Shown here: piece after piece, positions 17,972 to 25,891 of the stretch | Position numbering within the stretch: position 1 is the first letter of the stretch | How the letters are laid out: every line of letters begins with the position of its first letter | Assembly (NCBI GenBank): GCA_946408355.1 | Contig: CAMJRX010000021.1 | Location: forward strand, 1-42,914 | Direction of reading: 5' to 3' | DNA: 42,914 bases | DNA from: an uncultured Selenomonadales bacterium | GTDB taxonomy: Bacteria > Bacillota > Negativicutes > Selenomonadales > Selenomonadaceae | Program-made: the position numbers and the translations under genes | Notes under the pieces: model-generated | What the model saw: only the letters and a program-made list of their open reading frames with translations | What the model was told of the DNA's origin: nothing | The model's database searches: none

Positions 17972-18859
17972 TCACACCTTTTCGTTCGTGTTCTTACCAA
18001 AAAGCCCGCTCGGTTTAATCAGCAAAACCAAAATCAAAATCGCAAATGCCGCCGCGTCTCTGAACGTTGACGACAAAAAACCTGCAACTAATGCCTCGAC
18101 GACGCCTAAAACAATTCCGCCAACGACCGCGCCAGGCAAAATTCCTATGCCGCCCAAAACCGCTGCGACAAATGCTTTCAAGCCTGGCATAATTCCCATA
18201 AGCGGATCAATCGTGTTGTAGTAGACGCCGACTAAAACGCCTGCCGCCGCCGCCAATGCTGAACCTATGCAAAACGTCATCGAAATAACTTTGTCCGAAT
18301 CAACGCCCATAAGTTGTGCCGTCTCCGTGTCGAAACTCGCCGCACGCATTGCCTTACCTAGTTTAGTTTTCTGGACAATGTAAGTTAGCACCGCCATTAA
18401 AATTATCGTTATGCTCAAAATCAGCAGTTGTTGCCCATTGATTATGAAGCCGCCCAAGTTGAATGAGATATTCGGCATGACTTCAGGGAATGTGCGCGGC
18501 GTTGGCGTAACAAAATACATGCTCGTATACTCAAGGAAAAACGAAACGCCAATCGCAGTTATAAGCAACGAAATTCGCGGCGCATGACGCAATGGCTTAT
18601 AAGCAATCCGCTCGACTAACATACCTAAAACCGCCGTCAATGCCATTGAAATTAGGAGCGCGGGCAAAATCGGCAAATGTCCAATCGTGACTGCCGCGAA
18701 ACCGATATACGCTCCGACCATATAAACGTCGCCGTGCGCAAAGTTTATCAACTTTATGATTCCATAAATCATCGTGTAGCCCAGAGCAATCAGCGCGTAG
18801 ATACTGCCCAGACTTACGCCGTTTATCAACTGCTGAACAAGTTGATGCACAAAGTCCAT
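17972..18859 (-). CDS. livH: Branched-chain amino-acid ABC permease LivH
   Basis: A 295-residue inner-membrane permease with the typical LivH sequence QLINGVSLGSIYALIALGYT, the INFAHGDVYMVGAY segment and several transmembrane helices. Its ribosome site AAGGAGG lies in the 3' arm of a stable hairpin followed by T7 (18860-18890), so translation and readthrough are likely linked to that structure. Confidence 0.92.
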   Translation of the reverse strand: MDFVHQLVQQLINGVSLGSIYALIALGYTMIYGIIKLINFAHGDVYMVGAYIGFAAVTIGHLPILPALLISMALTAVLGMLVERIAYKPLRHAPRISLLITAIGVSFFLEYTSMYFVTPTPRTFPEVMPNISFNLGGFIINGQQLLILSITIILMAVLTYIVQKTKLGKAMRAASFDTETAQLMGVDSDKVISMTFCIGSALAAAAGVLVGVYYNTIDPLMGIMPGLKAFVAAVLGGIGILPGAVVGGIVLGVVEALVAGFLSSTFRDAAAFAILILVLLIKPSGLFGKNTNEKV

Positions 18860-18890
18860 AAAAAAACCTCCTTGAAAATTTTCAAGAAGG
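18860..18890 (-). terminator. Hairpin-T7 element covering the livH ribosome site
   Basis: On the minus strand, 10-base arms CCTTCTTGAA and TTCAAGGAGG around an AATT loop are followed by T7 and then directly by the livH ATG. It has the form of an intrinsic terminator, probably partial, giving more binding protein than permease. The GGAGG of livH is paired in the stem, so it may also limit translation. Confidence 0.65.
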
Positions 18891-18928
18891 ATTTTAACGT
18901 TTTATGGCGATATTGTCACGTATTATTT

Positions 18929-20128
18929 TTAGCCTTCGGGAGCAATTTTGGTACGGAGCGAGCGAACGCCGTCTTTGGTCTCGATAACGACGATACCTTT
19001 AATCGGATTATGCGTTGCGGCGTCCATAGTAATTTTGCCCGTGCCAACTTGCAAATCTTTTATCGTCTCAATGCTGTCGCGAATCTTTTTGGAGTCTTCG
19101 CCGCCGCGTTCAATAGCATTGATTAACATTTTGCCCGCGTCGTAGCCCAATGCCGCGAAAACATTCGGGTCAGTCTTATATTCGCCCTTGTAAGCGTTGA
19201 TAAAGCCTTGAACTTCCGCGTCGCCTTCAAAGTAGTGCGTGCAGAAGAAAGTATTATTGAGGGCGTCTTTGCCGGCAATGTCGATAACTTTGCTGTCGTC
19301 CCAACCGTCAGTGCCGAGAATTGCGGAAGTTATACCGAGTTCGCGAGCCTGTTTGACGATTTTGCCGACTTCTTCATAGTAAGCGGGAACGAAGATAACA
19401 TCAGCGTTTGCAGTCTGAATTTTAGTCAGCGCGGCTTTGAAGTCTTGGTCTTTAGCGAGGAACGCCTCTTCCATTACGACTTTTCCGCCGTCAGCCTCGA
19501 ATTTTTCCTTAAAGATTTTGCCAAGACTCTTTGAATAGTCGGAGCTGGAATCAAGATAGAGGACTGCAGTTTTAGCATTCAAATCTTTTGCGGCGAATTG
19601 AGCCATAACCTCGCTTTGTTGCGGGTCGATAAAGCAAGCGCGGAAGATATACGGCTTAACTTGCCCGTTTTCGACAGTAACGTCGGGATTAGTCGCGGCA
19701 GGTCCGATAACCGGAATCATGTTGTCAGTTGCAACTTGAGATTCGGCGATAACGTTAGCAGTGACAGCCGGACCAACAAGCGCGATAACTTTATCGTCGG
19801 AAATTAATTTAGTTGCCGCGTTGACAGATTCAGCCGCCTCAGATTTAGCGTCAGCCTCGACGATTTTAATTTTCTTGCCGTTGACGCCGCCCGCGTCGTT
19901 GGCTTCTTTAATCGCCAGCTTAAGTCCGTTGTTGGCATTTGCGCCGTATTGCGCGTGGTTGCCCGTCAGCTCAAAGTTAGCACCGATAACAATTTCGTCA
20001 CCAGCCGATTTTTTTTCGCCGCCGGAGCTACCTTGCTCGCCGCCACCGCAACCTGTGAACAATGCGCTTGCCAATATTCCACAAGCAATCATTGACGCCA
20101 ATTTAAATTTCTTCTTAGCGAAAAACAA
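18929..20128 (-). CDS. livJ: Branched-chain amino-acid binding lipoprotein LivJ/LivK
   Basis: The extracytoplasmic receptor of the Liv system. It has a lipoprotein signal peptide with lipobox LFTGC (about residues 27-31 from the TTG start) and a Gly/Ser linker, then a type I periplasmic-binding fold: IVIGANFELTGNHAQYGANA, IALVGPAVTANVIAESQVA and FAALGYDAGKMLINAI. The start is the TTG at 20128, since GGAGG is nine bases upstream and would overlap the TTG at 20137. A good promoter precedes it. The exact ligand (Leu/Ile/Val or another amino acid) cannot be settled from sequence. Confidence 0.9.
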   Translation of the reverse strand: MFFAKKKFKLASMIACGILASALFTGCGGGEQGSSGGEKKSAGDEIVIGANFELTGNHAQYGANANNGLKLAIKEANDAGGVNGKKIKIVEADAKSEAAESVNAATKLISDDKVIALVGPAVTANVIAESQVATDNMIPVIGPAATNPDVTVENGQVKPYIFRACFIDPQQSEVMAQFAAKDLNAKTAVLYLDSSSDYSKSLGKIFKEKFEADGGKVVMEEAFLAKDQDFKAALTKIQTANADVIFVPAYYEEVGKIVKQARELGITSAILGTDGWDDSKVIDIAGKDALNNTFFCTHYFEGDAEVQGFINAYKGEYKTDPNVFAALGYDAGKMLINAIERGGEDSKKIRDSIETIKDLQVGTGKITMDAATHNPIKGIVVIETKDGVRSLRTKIAPEG

Positions 20129-20174
20129 AATACTCAACCTCCAAAAATTTTGTAACGTTGTAAACTTCGCGGCA

Positions 20175-20203
20175 AGTATATTTTAAAGAAAAGCAAACGT
20201 CAA
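20175..20203 (-). promoter_or_regulatory. Sigma-70 promoter of livJ
   Basis: On the minus strand TTGACG, a 17-base spacer and TATACT lie 47 bases before the livJ start and just after the ade stop, so the liv operon starts here. Confidence 0.7.
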
Positions 20204-20211
20204 GAATTTTT

Positions 20212-21948
20212 TCAAGGCTCAATCGGGATAAATTTAAATTGATTGTAGTCGAACAATCCACGCGCCGTCAATTTTATTTCGGGGATAACGGGCAATGACA
20301 TAAAAGTTAAAGTCATGACGGGTTCGACGTTCTCACTGATTCCAAGTTCAGCGTGGGCTTTAGCGTGGAGTGCGTCAAGTTTTTCTTTAAGTTCTTCGCC
20401 GCTTAAATCGCTCATAAGCCCGCCAATCATCAACGGTATCACCGAAATAATTTTTCCGTCCTTAACTAAAACCATACCGCCTTCTATTTTAATCAAAGCC
20501 TCGACCGCGCAGAAAATTTCCTCGTTGCTGACACCCGCCGCAATTATATTATGCGAATCGTGCGCAACTGAAACGGCAACTGCACCGCATTTGATTCCAT
20601 AGCCGCCCAAAAGCCCCAAACCAATTTTCCCCGTCTCGTGATGACGTTCAATCACTGCAACCTTGCAAATGTCCTGCGCGGGGTCAAAAATAAAATCGCC
20701 CGTCTCGTCGTGCTTAACTTCGGCGAGATATTTTCTTGTAACGACGCCGCCCGGCTCAATTCCAATAACATTAACCTTGCCGCCAGTTAAATGCATTTTC
20801 AAACGGTCTATAGAAAAATTTTTAACCCTAACGGAGCCGCGAACGCTTGATATATCAGCGGGAATAATTTGGGGCAAATATTTTCCGTTCGTAGCGACAA
20901 GTTCGCCGCCTATCCAAACCTTATCAACATGGAAATCTTTTAAGTCATTAAGCAAAACCAAATCGGCATGCGCACCAATTTTAATCGCGCCCCTGTCGTA
21001 AATTCCGACCGATTCCGCCGCATTTATCGTTGCCATTTGAATCGCCGTTATCGGGTCAATTCCTTCCTCGACGCACATTCTTACATTTTTATTCATATGT
21101 CCAAGTTCTAAAATAGTTTTCGGCTGGCAATCGTCCGAACATAATAAAACGCGGCGGCTATTGGCGTGTGTAACACCTTTAATCAACGTCTTTAGGTTAT
21201 GGCACGCCGAACCCTCGCGAATCAAAACGTACATTCCCTTTGCAATGCGTTCGTTCATCTCTTCGACGGTCGTACATTCATGGTCGCCGCCTACCCCCGC
21301 GCTCAAATACGCATTTAAATCTTTACCAGTCAAATTTGGCGCATGTCCGTCAATCAGCTTGCCAAATTCTTTCGCGAGCAAAATTTTATCCAAAGCTTTA
21401 TCGTCGCAGTTAATTATCCCAGGCGCGTTCATGAATTCGCCTAAGCCAAAAATATTTTCGTCGCCGATAAGTTCTTCCATATCTGCCGCCTCAATCGTTG
21501 CGCCAGCGTCCTCAAACGGCGTGGCAGGTACACAACTTGGCATGGCGTAAACAATGTTGAGTTTCGTCCTCTGCGCGGCGTCAAGCATATAACGCAAACC
21601 GGCAAGTCCGCAAACGTTAGCAATCTCGTGAGGGTCGGCGATAATCGTCGTGGTTCCGCATGGGACAATTATTCTGCCGAGTTGTTCGGGGCTTATATAA
21701 GACGATTCAATATGAATATGCCCGTCGATAAAGCCAGGCGCAAGAAATTTACCGCCCGCGTCAAAAATTTGTTTTCCGTCGTATTCAGCCGCGCCCATGC
21801 CGATAATTTTTCCGTCAGCAATGGCAACTTCGCCCGAATAAATTTCGCCGCTCAACACGTTAACGATTTGGCAATTTTTTATAACGAGGTCGGCTTTTAT
21901 TCTGCCTGCCGCCGCGTCGATTAAATGTTTCAACTCGTTTTTAGTCAT
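20212..21948 (-). CDS. ade: Adenine deaminase
   Basis: Ade converts adenine to hypoxanthine and ammonia in purine salvage. The 578-residue protein has the amidohydrolase metal motif FIDGHIHIESSYISP (about 80-95), GTTTIIADPHEIANVCG, the later GVGGDHECTTVEE, LLCSDDCQPKTIL and the C-terminal adenine-deaminase domain (VAVSVAHDSHNIIAAG). The ATG at 21948 has GGAGGG eight bases upstream. It lies downstream of a purine permease gene, which fits uptake followed by deamination. A degenerate partial copy of its own 5' end sits between the two genes. Confidence 0.95.
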   Translation of the reverse strand: MTKNELKHLIDAAAGRIKADLVIKNCQIVNVLSGEIYSGEVAIADGKIIGMGAAEYDGKQIFDAGGKFLAPGFIDGHIHIESSYISPEQLGRIIVPCGTTTIIADPHEIANVCGLAGLRYMLDAAQRTKLNIVYAMPSCVPATPFEDAGATIEAADMEELIGDENIFGLGEFMNAPGIINCDDKALDKILLAKEFGKLIDGHAPNLTGKDLNAYLSAGVGGDHECTTVEEMNERIAKGMYVLIREGSACHNLKTLIKGVTHANSRRVLLCSDDCQPKTILELGHMNKNVRMCVEEGIDPITAIQMATINAAESVGIYDRGAIKIGAHADLVLLNDLKDFHVDKVWIGGELVATNGKYLPQIIPADISSVRGSVRVKNFSIDRLKMHLTGGKVNVIGIEPGGVVTRKYLAEVKHDETGDFIFDPAQDICKVAVIERHHETGKIGLGLLGGYGIKCGAVAVSVAHDSHNIIAAGVSNEEIFCAVEALIKIEGGMVLVKDGKIISVIPLMIGGLMSDLSGEELKEKLDALHAKAHAELGISENVEPVMTLTFMSLPVIPEIKLTARGLFDYNQFKFIPIEP

Positions 21949-22166
21949 TAATAATTCCCTCCGCAAAAATTTTTGTCGTCGTATTCAGTCGCGCCCATGC
22001 TGATAATTTTTTTCGTCAGCAATGGCAACTTCGCCCGAATAAATTTCGTCGTTCAACACGTTAACAATTTGGCAATTTTTTATAACGAGGTCGGCTTTCC
22101 TTCTGCCAGCCGCCGCGTCGATTAAATGTTTCAACTTGTTTTTAGTCATTAATAATTCCTTTCGCA
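21771..22166. repeat. Direct tandem repeat of about 197 bases
   Basis: Copy 1 (about 21771-21965) is the 5' end of ade; copy 2 (about 21966-22166) is the duplicate. The copies abut and are offset by 200-201 bases, with roughly a dozen and a half differences. Confidence 0.85.
21966..22166 (-). pseudogene. Partial tandem copy of the ade 5' end
   Basis: About 200 bases upstream of ade, the ribosome site, start and first about 55 codons of ade recur (from the ATG at 22149: MTKNKLKHLIDAAAGRRKAD...). The copy follows the real sequence closely until an extra T in the T-run near 22005-22011 shifts the frame, and the reading frame then ends at 21985. Its own ribosome site (AAAGGAATTATTA) is intact, so a short non-enzymatic peptide could still be made between the permease and ade. 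Confidence 0.85.
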
Positions 22167-22215
22167 AAAATAAAAAAGGCAACGCGCAGATTTTTCCGCG
22201 ACATTGCCCCGTCAA

Positions 22216-23577
22216 TCACAGCAAAGCATATTTCAAAATAAATAACACCGTCAAAATATACATCAGCGGCGTAACGTCCTTGCCATTGCCCGAAAAGACA
22301 TGCAACAGCGTATAACTAATTACGCCGAAACAAATTCCCTCCGAGATGGAATACATGAACGCCATAGAGAAAATTGTTATGTAAGCTGGAACTGCTGTAA
22401 GTATATCGTCAGTCCAATTAATTTTAGCGACAGATTGCATCATGAGGAAACCGACAATTATCAGCGCGGGAGCCGTCGCGAATGCCGGAATTGCTAAAAA
22501 TATCGGCGAGAAGAATAACGCTAAGAAAAATAGACAACCCGCAGTCAATGCCGTTAAACCTGTCTTGCCGCCTTCAGCTATGCCCGCAGAGGATTCGACA
22601 AAAGTTGTTATCGTAGACGTGCCCAAAAGTGAACCCGCCGTTGTTCCGACTGCGTCCGCTAACAATACTTGCTTGATTTTAGGAAGTTTGCCGTCCTTGT
22701 CGAGGAGATTTGCTTTTGTCGCGCAACCTATAACAGTTCCTATAGTGTCAAATAAATCAACAAACAAAAACGCGCAAAGAATTGAGAAAAATTCAAACGA
22801 GAATATCGAGCTGAAGTCAACTTGCATAAACGTTGGTGCCAATGACGCGGGCATTGAAATTATTCCGTCGGGAAATAAATTAAAGAATCCTTTTTCCGGA
22901 TTAGGAACGTAAAGCCCCGTCGCTTGGCAAATCATGCCTAATCCCCACGTCGCGATTATTCCTAACAGCACCGCGCCTTTTACATTTTTTATCAGCAGGA
23001 ACGCGGTTATCAGCAAGCCGATTAGCGCGAGCAAAACTGTTATGCCCTCCGAATTGAACATGCCGCTTTCGACCGAATGCTTAAACGAATACATCGTGAC
23101 GAGTGTCGGGCCGGCTACGACAATGTGCGCGTTCTGCAATCCGATAAAGCTTATGAACAAACCGATGCCGACGCTTACAGCGATTTTTAGCGACGGCGGG
23201 ATTGCATTAAAAATTGCCTCACGAATATTCACGAGCGACAAAAAAATAAAAAGAATGCCCTCTACGAATATAGCCGATAAAGCCTGACCAAAAGTGTAGC
23301 CCATTCCGAGCACAACCACATAGCTCATATAGGCGTTCAACCCCATACCCGCGCTGAGTACGAACGGCATATTTGCATAAAAAGCCATAATAAACGTTGC
23401 GAATGCACTAGCCAGAGCCGTTGCGGTAAAGACAGCTCCGGCGTCCATTCCCGCCGCACTAAGGATTAAGGGATTAACCGCGAGGATATAGCTCATTGTG
23501 ATGAAAGTCGTGACGCCCGCCATAATTTCTGTTTTAACATCTGTGCCGCGTCTAGTTAACTCAAAAAATTTTTCCAT
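22216..23577 (-). CDS. pbuG: Guanine/hypoxanthine permease, NCS2 family (AzgA/PbuG type)
   Basis: A 453-residue inner-membrane purine permease with about 12 hydrophobic segments. AzgA-type features are RRGTDVKTEIMAGVTTFITM at the N-terminus, LSAGMGLNAYMSYVV, FVDLFDTIGTVIG and GTSTITTFVESSAGIAEGG. It probably imports hypoxanthine, guanine or adenine by proton symport. The ATG at 23577 has AAAGGAG just upstream. The ribosome site can pair with an upstream CCTTCCG arm, giving a leader hairpin. Operon with ade. I looked for the purine riboswitch consensus in the leader and did not find it. Confidence 0.9.
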   Translation of the reverse strand: MEKFFELTRRGTDVKTEIMAGVTTFITMSYILAVNPLILSAAGMDAGAVFTATALASAFATFIMAFYANMPFVLSAGMGLNAYMSYVVVLGMGYTFGQALSAIFVEGILFIFLSLVNIREAIFNAIPPSLKIAVSVGIGLFISFIGLQNAHIVVAGPTLVTMYSFKHSVESGMFNSEGITVLLALIGLLITAFLLIKNVKGAVLLGIIATWGLGMICQATGLYVPNPEKGFFNLFPDGIISMPASLAPTFMQVDFSSIFSFEFFSILCAFLFVDLFDTIGTVIGCATKANLLDKDGKLPKIKQVLLADAVGTTAGSLLGTSTITTFVESSAGIAEGGKTGLTALTAGCLFFLALFFSPIFLAIPAFATAPALIIVGFLMMQSVAKINWTDDILTAVPAYITIFSMAFMYSISEGICFGVISYTLLHVFSGNGKDVTPLMYILTVLFILKYALL

Positions 23578-23610
23578 AATGGCTCCTTTCCGAAGCAAGA
23601 TTACGGAAGG

Positions 23611-23643
23611 GATTTTACACGAAAAATTTTTCTAAGTCAAAAA
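23611..23643 (-). promoter_or_regulatory. pbuG promoter, shared sequence with the PTS promoter
   Basis: On the minus strand TTGACT (23635-23640), a 17-base spacer and TAAAAT (23612-23617). The stretch is almost identical, with about two differences in 33 bases, to the promoter of the EIICB gene at 25809-25841. Confidence 0.75.
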
Positions 23644-23659
23644 ATCTCTTCGATTGACG

Positions 23660-23732
23660 AAAAAAACTCTGCGTGTTCAGATTGATTCTGAAAGAAAACC
23701 AACCACATACACGGCAGAGCCTTCTACAAGTT
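23660..23732 (-). ncRNA. Candidate small structured RNA upstream of pbuG
   Basis: A promoter at 23739-23767 would start a transcript near 23732. About 70 bases later comes a terminator-like structure: arms CTCTGCCGTG and CACGCAGAG (one bulge) enclosing an inner hairpin TTCAGA, 5-base loop, TCTGAA, then T7. As pbuG has its own promoter further downstream, this could be an independent short RNA or an attenuated leader. It matches no riboswitch class I can recall. Confidence 0.4.
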
Positions 23733-23738
23733 TTTAAA

Positions 23739-23767
23739 ATTCTAACACGCTCGCGCCGTGAAGTCAA
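23739..23767 (-). promoter_or_regulatory. Sigma-70 promoter of the candidate small RNA
   Basis: On the minus strand TTGACT, a 17-base spacer and TAGAAT. It overlaps the untranslated region ahead of the divergent GIY-YIG gene. Confidence 0.6.
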
Positions 23768-23786
23768 ACAGAAAGGCGGAATCTTT

Positions 23787-24206
23787 ATGAAATTCTACGG
23801 AATAATTTATCTGCTGATTGACGGAACGAATAATAAGGAATACGTCGGACAAACGACGCGTACGCTCGAACAGCGTTTCTACGAGCACAAGTACGGTGAC
23901 CAGTATATTGACTGCGCGATTAAAAAACATGGTGCAGATTTTTTTGCAACGGCAATTTTAAAGGAGTGCGAAAGCAAAGAGGAACAAATGTCAGCGAGGA
24001 GACGCGGCGAAACTCCTTTTAAAAATTTGCTTTGCGAAATGGATAATAAAAATCTTTCATTCAGAGGACTAGCAAAACTTTTAGGATCGTCATCATTATC
24101 TGACAAAATTTATGGCAAACAGAATTTCACGGAAGAACAGGTCGCAAAGCTTGTTGAAATCTTTAGCAAGCCCGCCGAATACCTTATGCAACGCGACGAA
24201 ACTTGA
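23787..24206 (+). CDS. GIY-YIG nuclease-like protein fused to an HTH segment
   Basis: A 139-residue protein. Residues 1-60 form a GIY-YIG nuclease start (YGIIYLLIDG, then EYVGQTTRTLEQRFYEHK, with the paired tyrosines and the arginine). Residues about 85-135 (LSFRGLAKLLGSSSLSDKIYG, EEQVAKLVEIFSKP) resemble an XRE-type HTH. The linker between them is short, and the downstream part of the nuclease domain that normally supplies the metal-binding glutamate is not evident, so it may be an internally deleted homing-type nuclease. AGAAAGGCGG precedes the ATG. It converges with the EIICB gene. Confidence 0.6.
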   Translation: MKFYGIIYLLIDGTNNKEYVGQTTRTLEQRFYEHKYGDQYIDCAIKKHGADFFATAILKECESKEEQMSARRRGETPFKNLLCEMDNKNLSFRGLAKLLGSSSLSDKIYGKQNFTEEQVAKLVEIFSKPAEYLMQRDET

Positions 24207-24219
24207 GCCGCCACGCAAA

Positions 24220-25773
24220 TTATTTCAAAGCCTCTTCGAGATTATTTTTAATGTTGGCAACGCGCAAGCCGTAAACAATTTGAACGCCTTTACCTTGTAT
24301 GATAGTCCCCTGTGCGCCGCTTGCCTTTAAAATTTTTTCTTTAACGCGGGAAACGTCATTAATCGTCACGCGCAACCGAGTTATACAACAATCAAAGTCG
24401 ATAATATTTTCTTTTCCGCCAAGTCCAGCCAAAATTAATTTAATTTGTTCAGCGTCGCTCAAAACTTTTTCCTCCGATAAATCCTCTTCGCGTCCAGGCG
24501 TTTTGAAATTATATTTTTCAATCAGATATTTGAACGAAAAATAATACAGGAAAAACCATGGAATGCCGATTAGCGGCACATACATCCAATTAGTTTTAGC
24601 CTCGCCCTGTGCAATGCCGAATAAAATAAAATCAATCAGCCCGCCCGAAAATGTTTGTCCGATTGTGATTTGGAAAATATGCGCCAGCATAAATGCGCAA
24701 CCGTCGAAAAATGCGTGCAAGACGTAAAGCATTGGCGCAACGAACAAAAACGAAAATTCCAGCGGTTCAGTTATTCCCGTTAAAAATGACGTCAGTGCGG
24801 CAGAAAATATCATACCGCCGACGATTTTTTTATTTTGCGGCTTAGCAGTTTTGTATAGAGCAAAGGCGGCTCCGATTAGCCCGAACATCATCGTTATAAA
24901 TCTGCCCGACATGAAACGCGAAATGCCCTCATAATATTTTGTCGTGGACGGGTCAGCAAGTTGCGCGAAAAAAATTCTCTGCGTGCCCTCGATCAGTTGT
25001 CCGTTGATAATTTCACTTCCGCCCAATCCCGTCGTCCAAAACGGCAAATAAAAAATGTGGTGCAATCCGAAGATTCCGAGCAGACGCAAGAAAAATCCGT
25101 AAAACAGCGTGCCGATATAACCCGTATCTTTGAACAGCCCGCCGAATTCCAGAATCAATATTTGGAAACCAGGCCAGACCACGTACAAGGAAATTCCTAA
25201 ACAAATTGATGCGAATGTGCAAATTATTGGGACGAAACGCGAGCCGTTGAAAAATCCTAAGAAAGGCGGCAGTTCCATATTATAAAATTTTTCGTGACAC
25301 CAATAAACAATAAGCCCGACTAACATTCCGCCGAAAACGCCAGTCTCCAACGTTTGAATACCAAGACACATGCCTTGCCCCACGCCGGATATATTTTTTT
25401 CTGCCAATTTGCCGGTTATGCTCAGCGCGGTGTGTATCGTCGCGTTCGTTACCAGCATTGATAAAATAGCGGCAAGTCCGACCGTTCCTCTATCTCGACG
25501 CGCCAGTCCCGTTGCCAAACCTACAGCGAATAATGTCGGCAAGTTTTCAAAAACTATTTTCCCCGCCGATTCCATTAGCATTAAAATAATTTGTATCCAG
25601 CGAATGTCCAAAAATCCAAAAGCTTGCAATGTGTTTGAATTGGACAGCGTGCCGCCTATGCCGAGTAAAAGTCCTGCCGCCGGCAAAACTGCTATCGGCA
25701 ACATTAACGCTTTGCCGAAACGTTGGAGCATCGCGAACACTGAGCCGCCGCCGCTAAAAGAAAATATTTTCAT
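24220..25773 (-). CDS. PTS glucose/maltose-type EIICB sugar transporter
   Basis: A phosphotransferase permease importing and phosphorylating a hexose or glucoside. The IIC part (about 1-400) has about ten membrane segments with FGKALMLPIAVLPAAGLLLG, GLHHIFYLPFW and the GITEPLEFSFLFVAP motif. The IIB part (last about 90 residues) carries DCCITRLRVT, with the phosphorylated cysteine before ITRLR. The likely start is ATG 25773 or TTG 25776, since GGAG lies 11-14 bases upstream; the GTG at 25788 overlaps it. No IIA domain is fused, so a separate EIIA must serve it. The sugar (glucose, maltose or N-acetylglucosamine) is not certain. Confidence 0.87.
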   Translation of the reverse strand: MKIFSFSGGGSVFAMLQRFGKALMLPIAVLPAAGLLLGIGGTLSNSNTLQAFGFLDIRWIQIILMLMESAGKIVFENLPTLFAVGLATGLARRDRGTVGLAAILSMLVTNATIHTALSITGKLAEKNISGVGQGMCLGIQTLETGVFGGMLVGLIVYWCHEKFYNMELPPFLGFFNGSRFVPIICTFASICLGISLYVVWPGFQILILEFGGLFKDTGYIGTLFYGFFLRLLGIFGLHHIFYLPFWTTGLGGSEIINGQLIEGTQRIFFAQLADPSTTKYYEGISRFMSGRFITMMFGLIGAAFALYKTAKPQNKKIVGGMIFSAALTSFLTGITEPLEFSFLFVAPMLYVLHAFFDGCAFMLAHIFQITIGQTFSGGLIDFILFGIAQGEAKTNWMYVPLIGIPWFFLYYFSFKYLIEKYNFKTPGREEDLSEEKVLSDAEQIKLILAGLGGKENIIDFDCCITRLRVTINDVSRVKEKILKASGAQGTIIQGKGVQIVYGLRVANIKNNLEEALK

Positions 25774-25808
25774 CAAAGCAATCGTCACTCCTTAAAAATT
25801 TCACGGTA

Positions 25809-25841
25809 GATTTTACACAAATAATTTTTCTAAGTCAAAAA
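25809..25841 (-). promoter_or_regulatory. Promoter of the EIICB gene
   Basis: On the minus strand TTGACT (25833-25838), a 17-base spacer and TAAAAT (25810-25815), almost the same sequence as the pbuG promoter. Its -35 overlaps the -35 position of the divergent trmK promoter. Confidence 0.75.
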
Positions 25842-25851
25842 CTGTTTGCCG

Positions 25852-25860
25852 TGATATAAT
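25852..25860 (+). promoter_or_regulatory. Extended -10 promoter of trmK-plsC
   Basis: TGA directly precedes a perfect TATAAT (25855-25860), forming an extended -10. The -35 position (25832-25837) matches poorly, which an extended -10 can compensate. Confidence 0.65.
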
Positions 25861-25891
25861 CTCCAAAACTGCAATGGAGGGAAAAATTTAA

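Noticed and set aside
23578-23735. A purine riboswitch upstream of pbuG
   Set aside because: The conserved core and loop sequences of the purine aptamer are absent on the minus strand.
24220-25788. N-acetylglucosamine-specific PTS (NagE) assignment
   Set aside because: IIC and IIB motifs fit the glucose/maltose/GlcNAc group as a whole; no adjacent nag genes support the narrower call.
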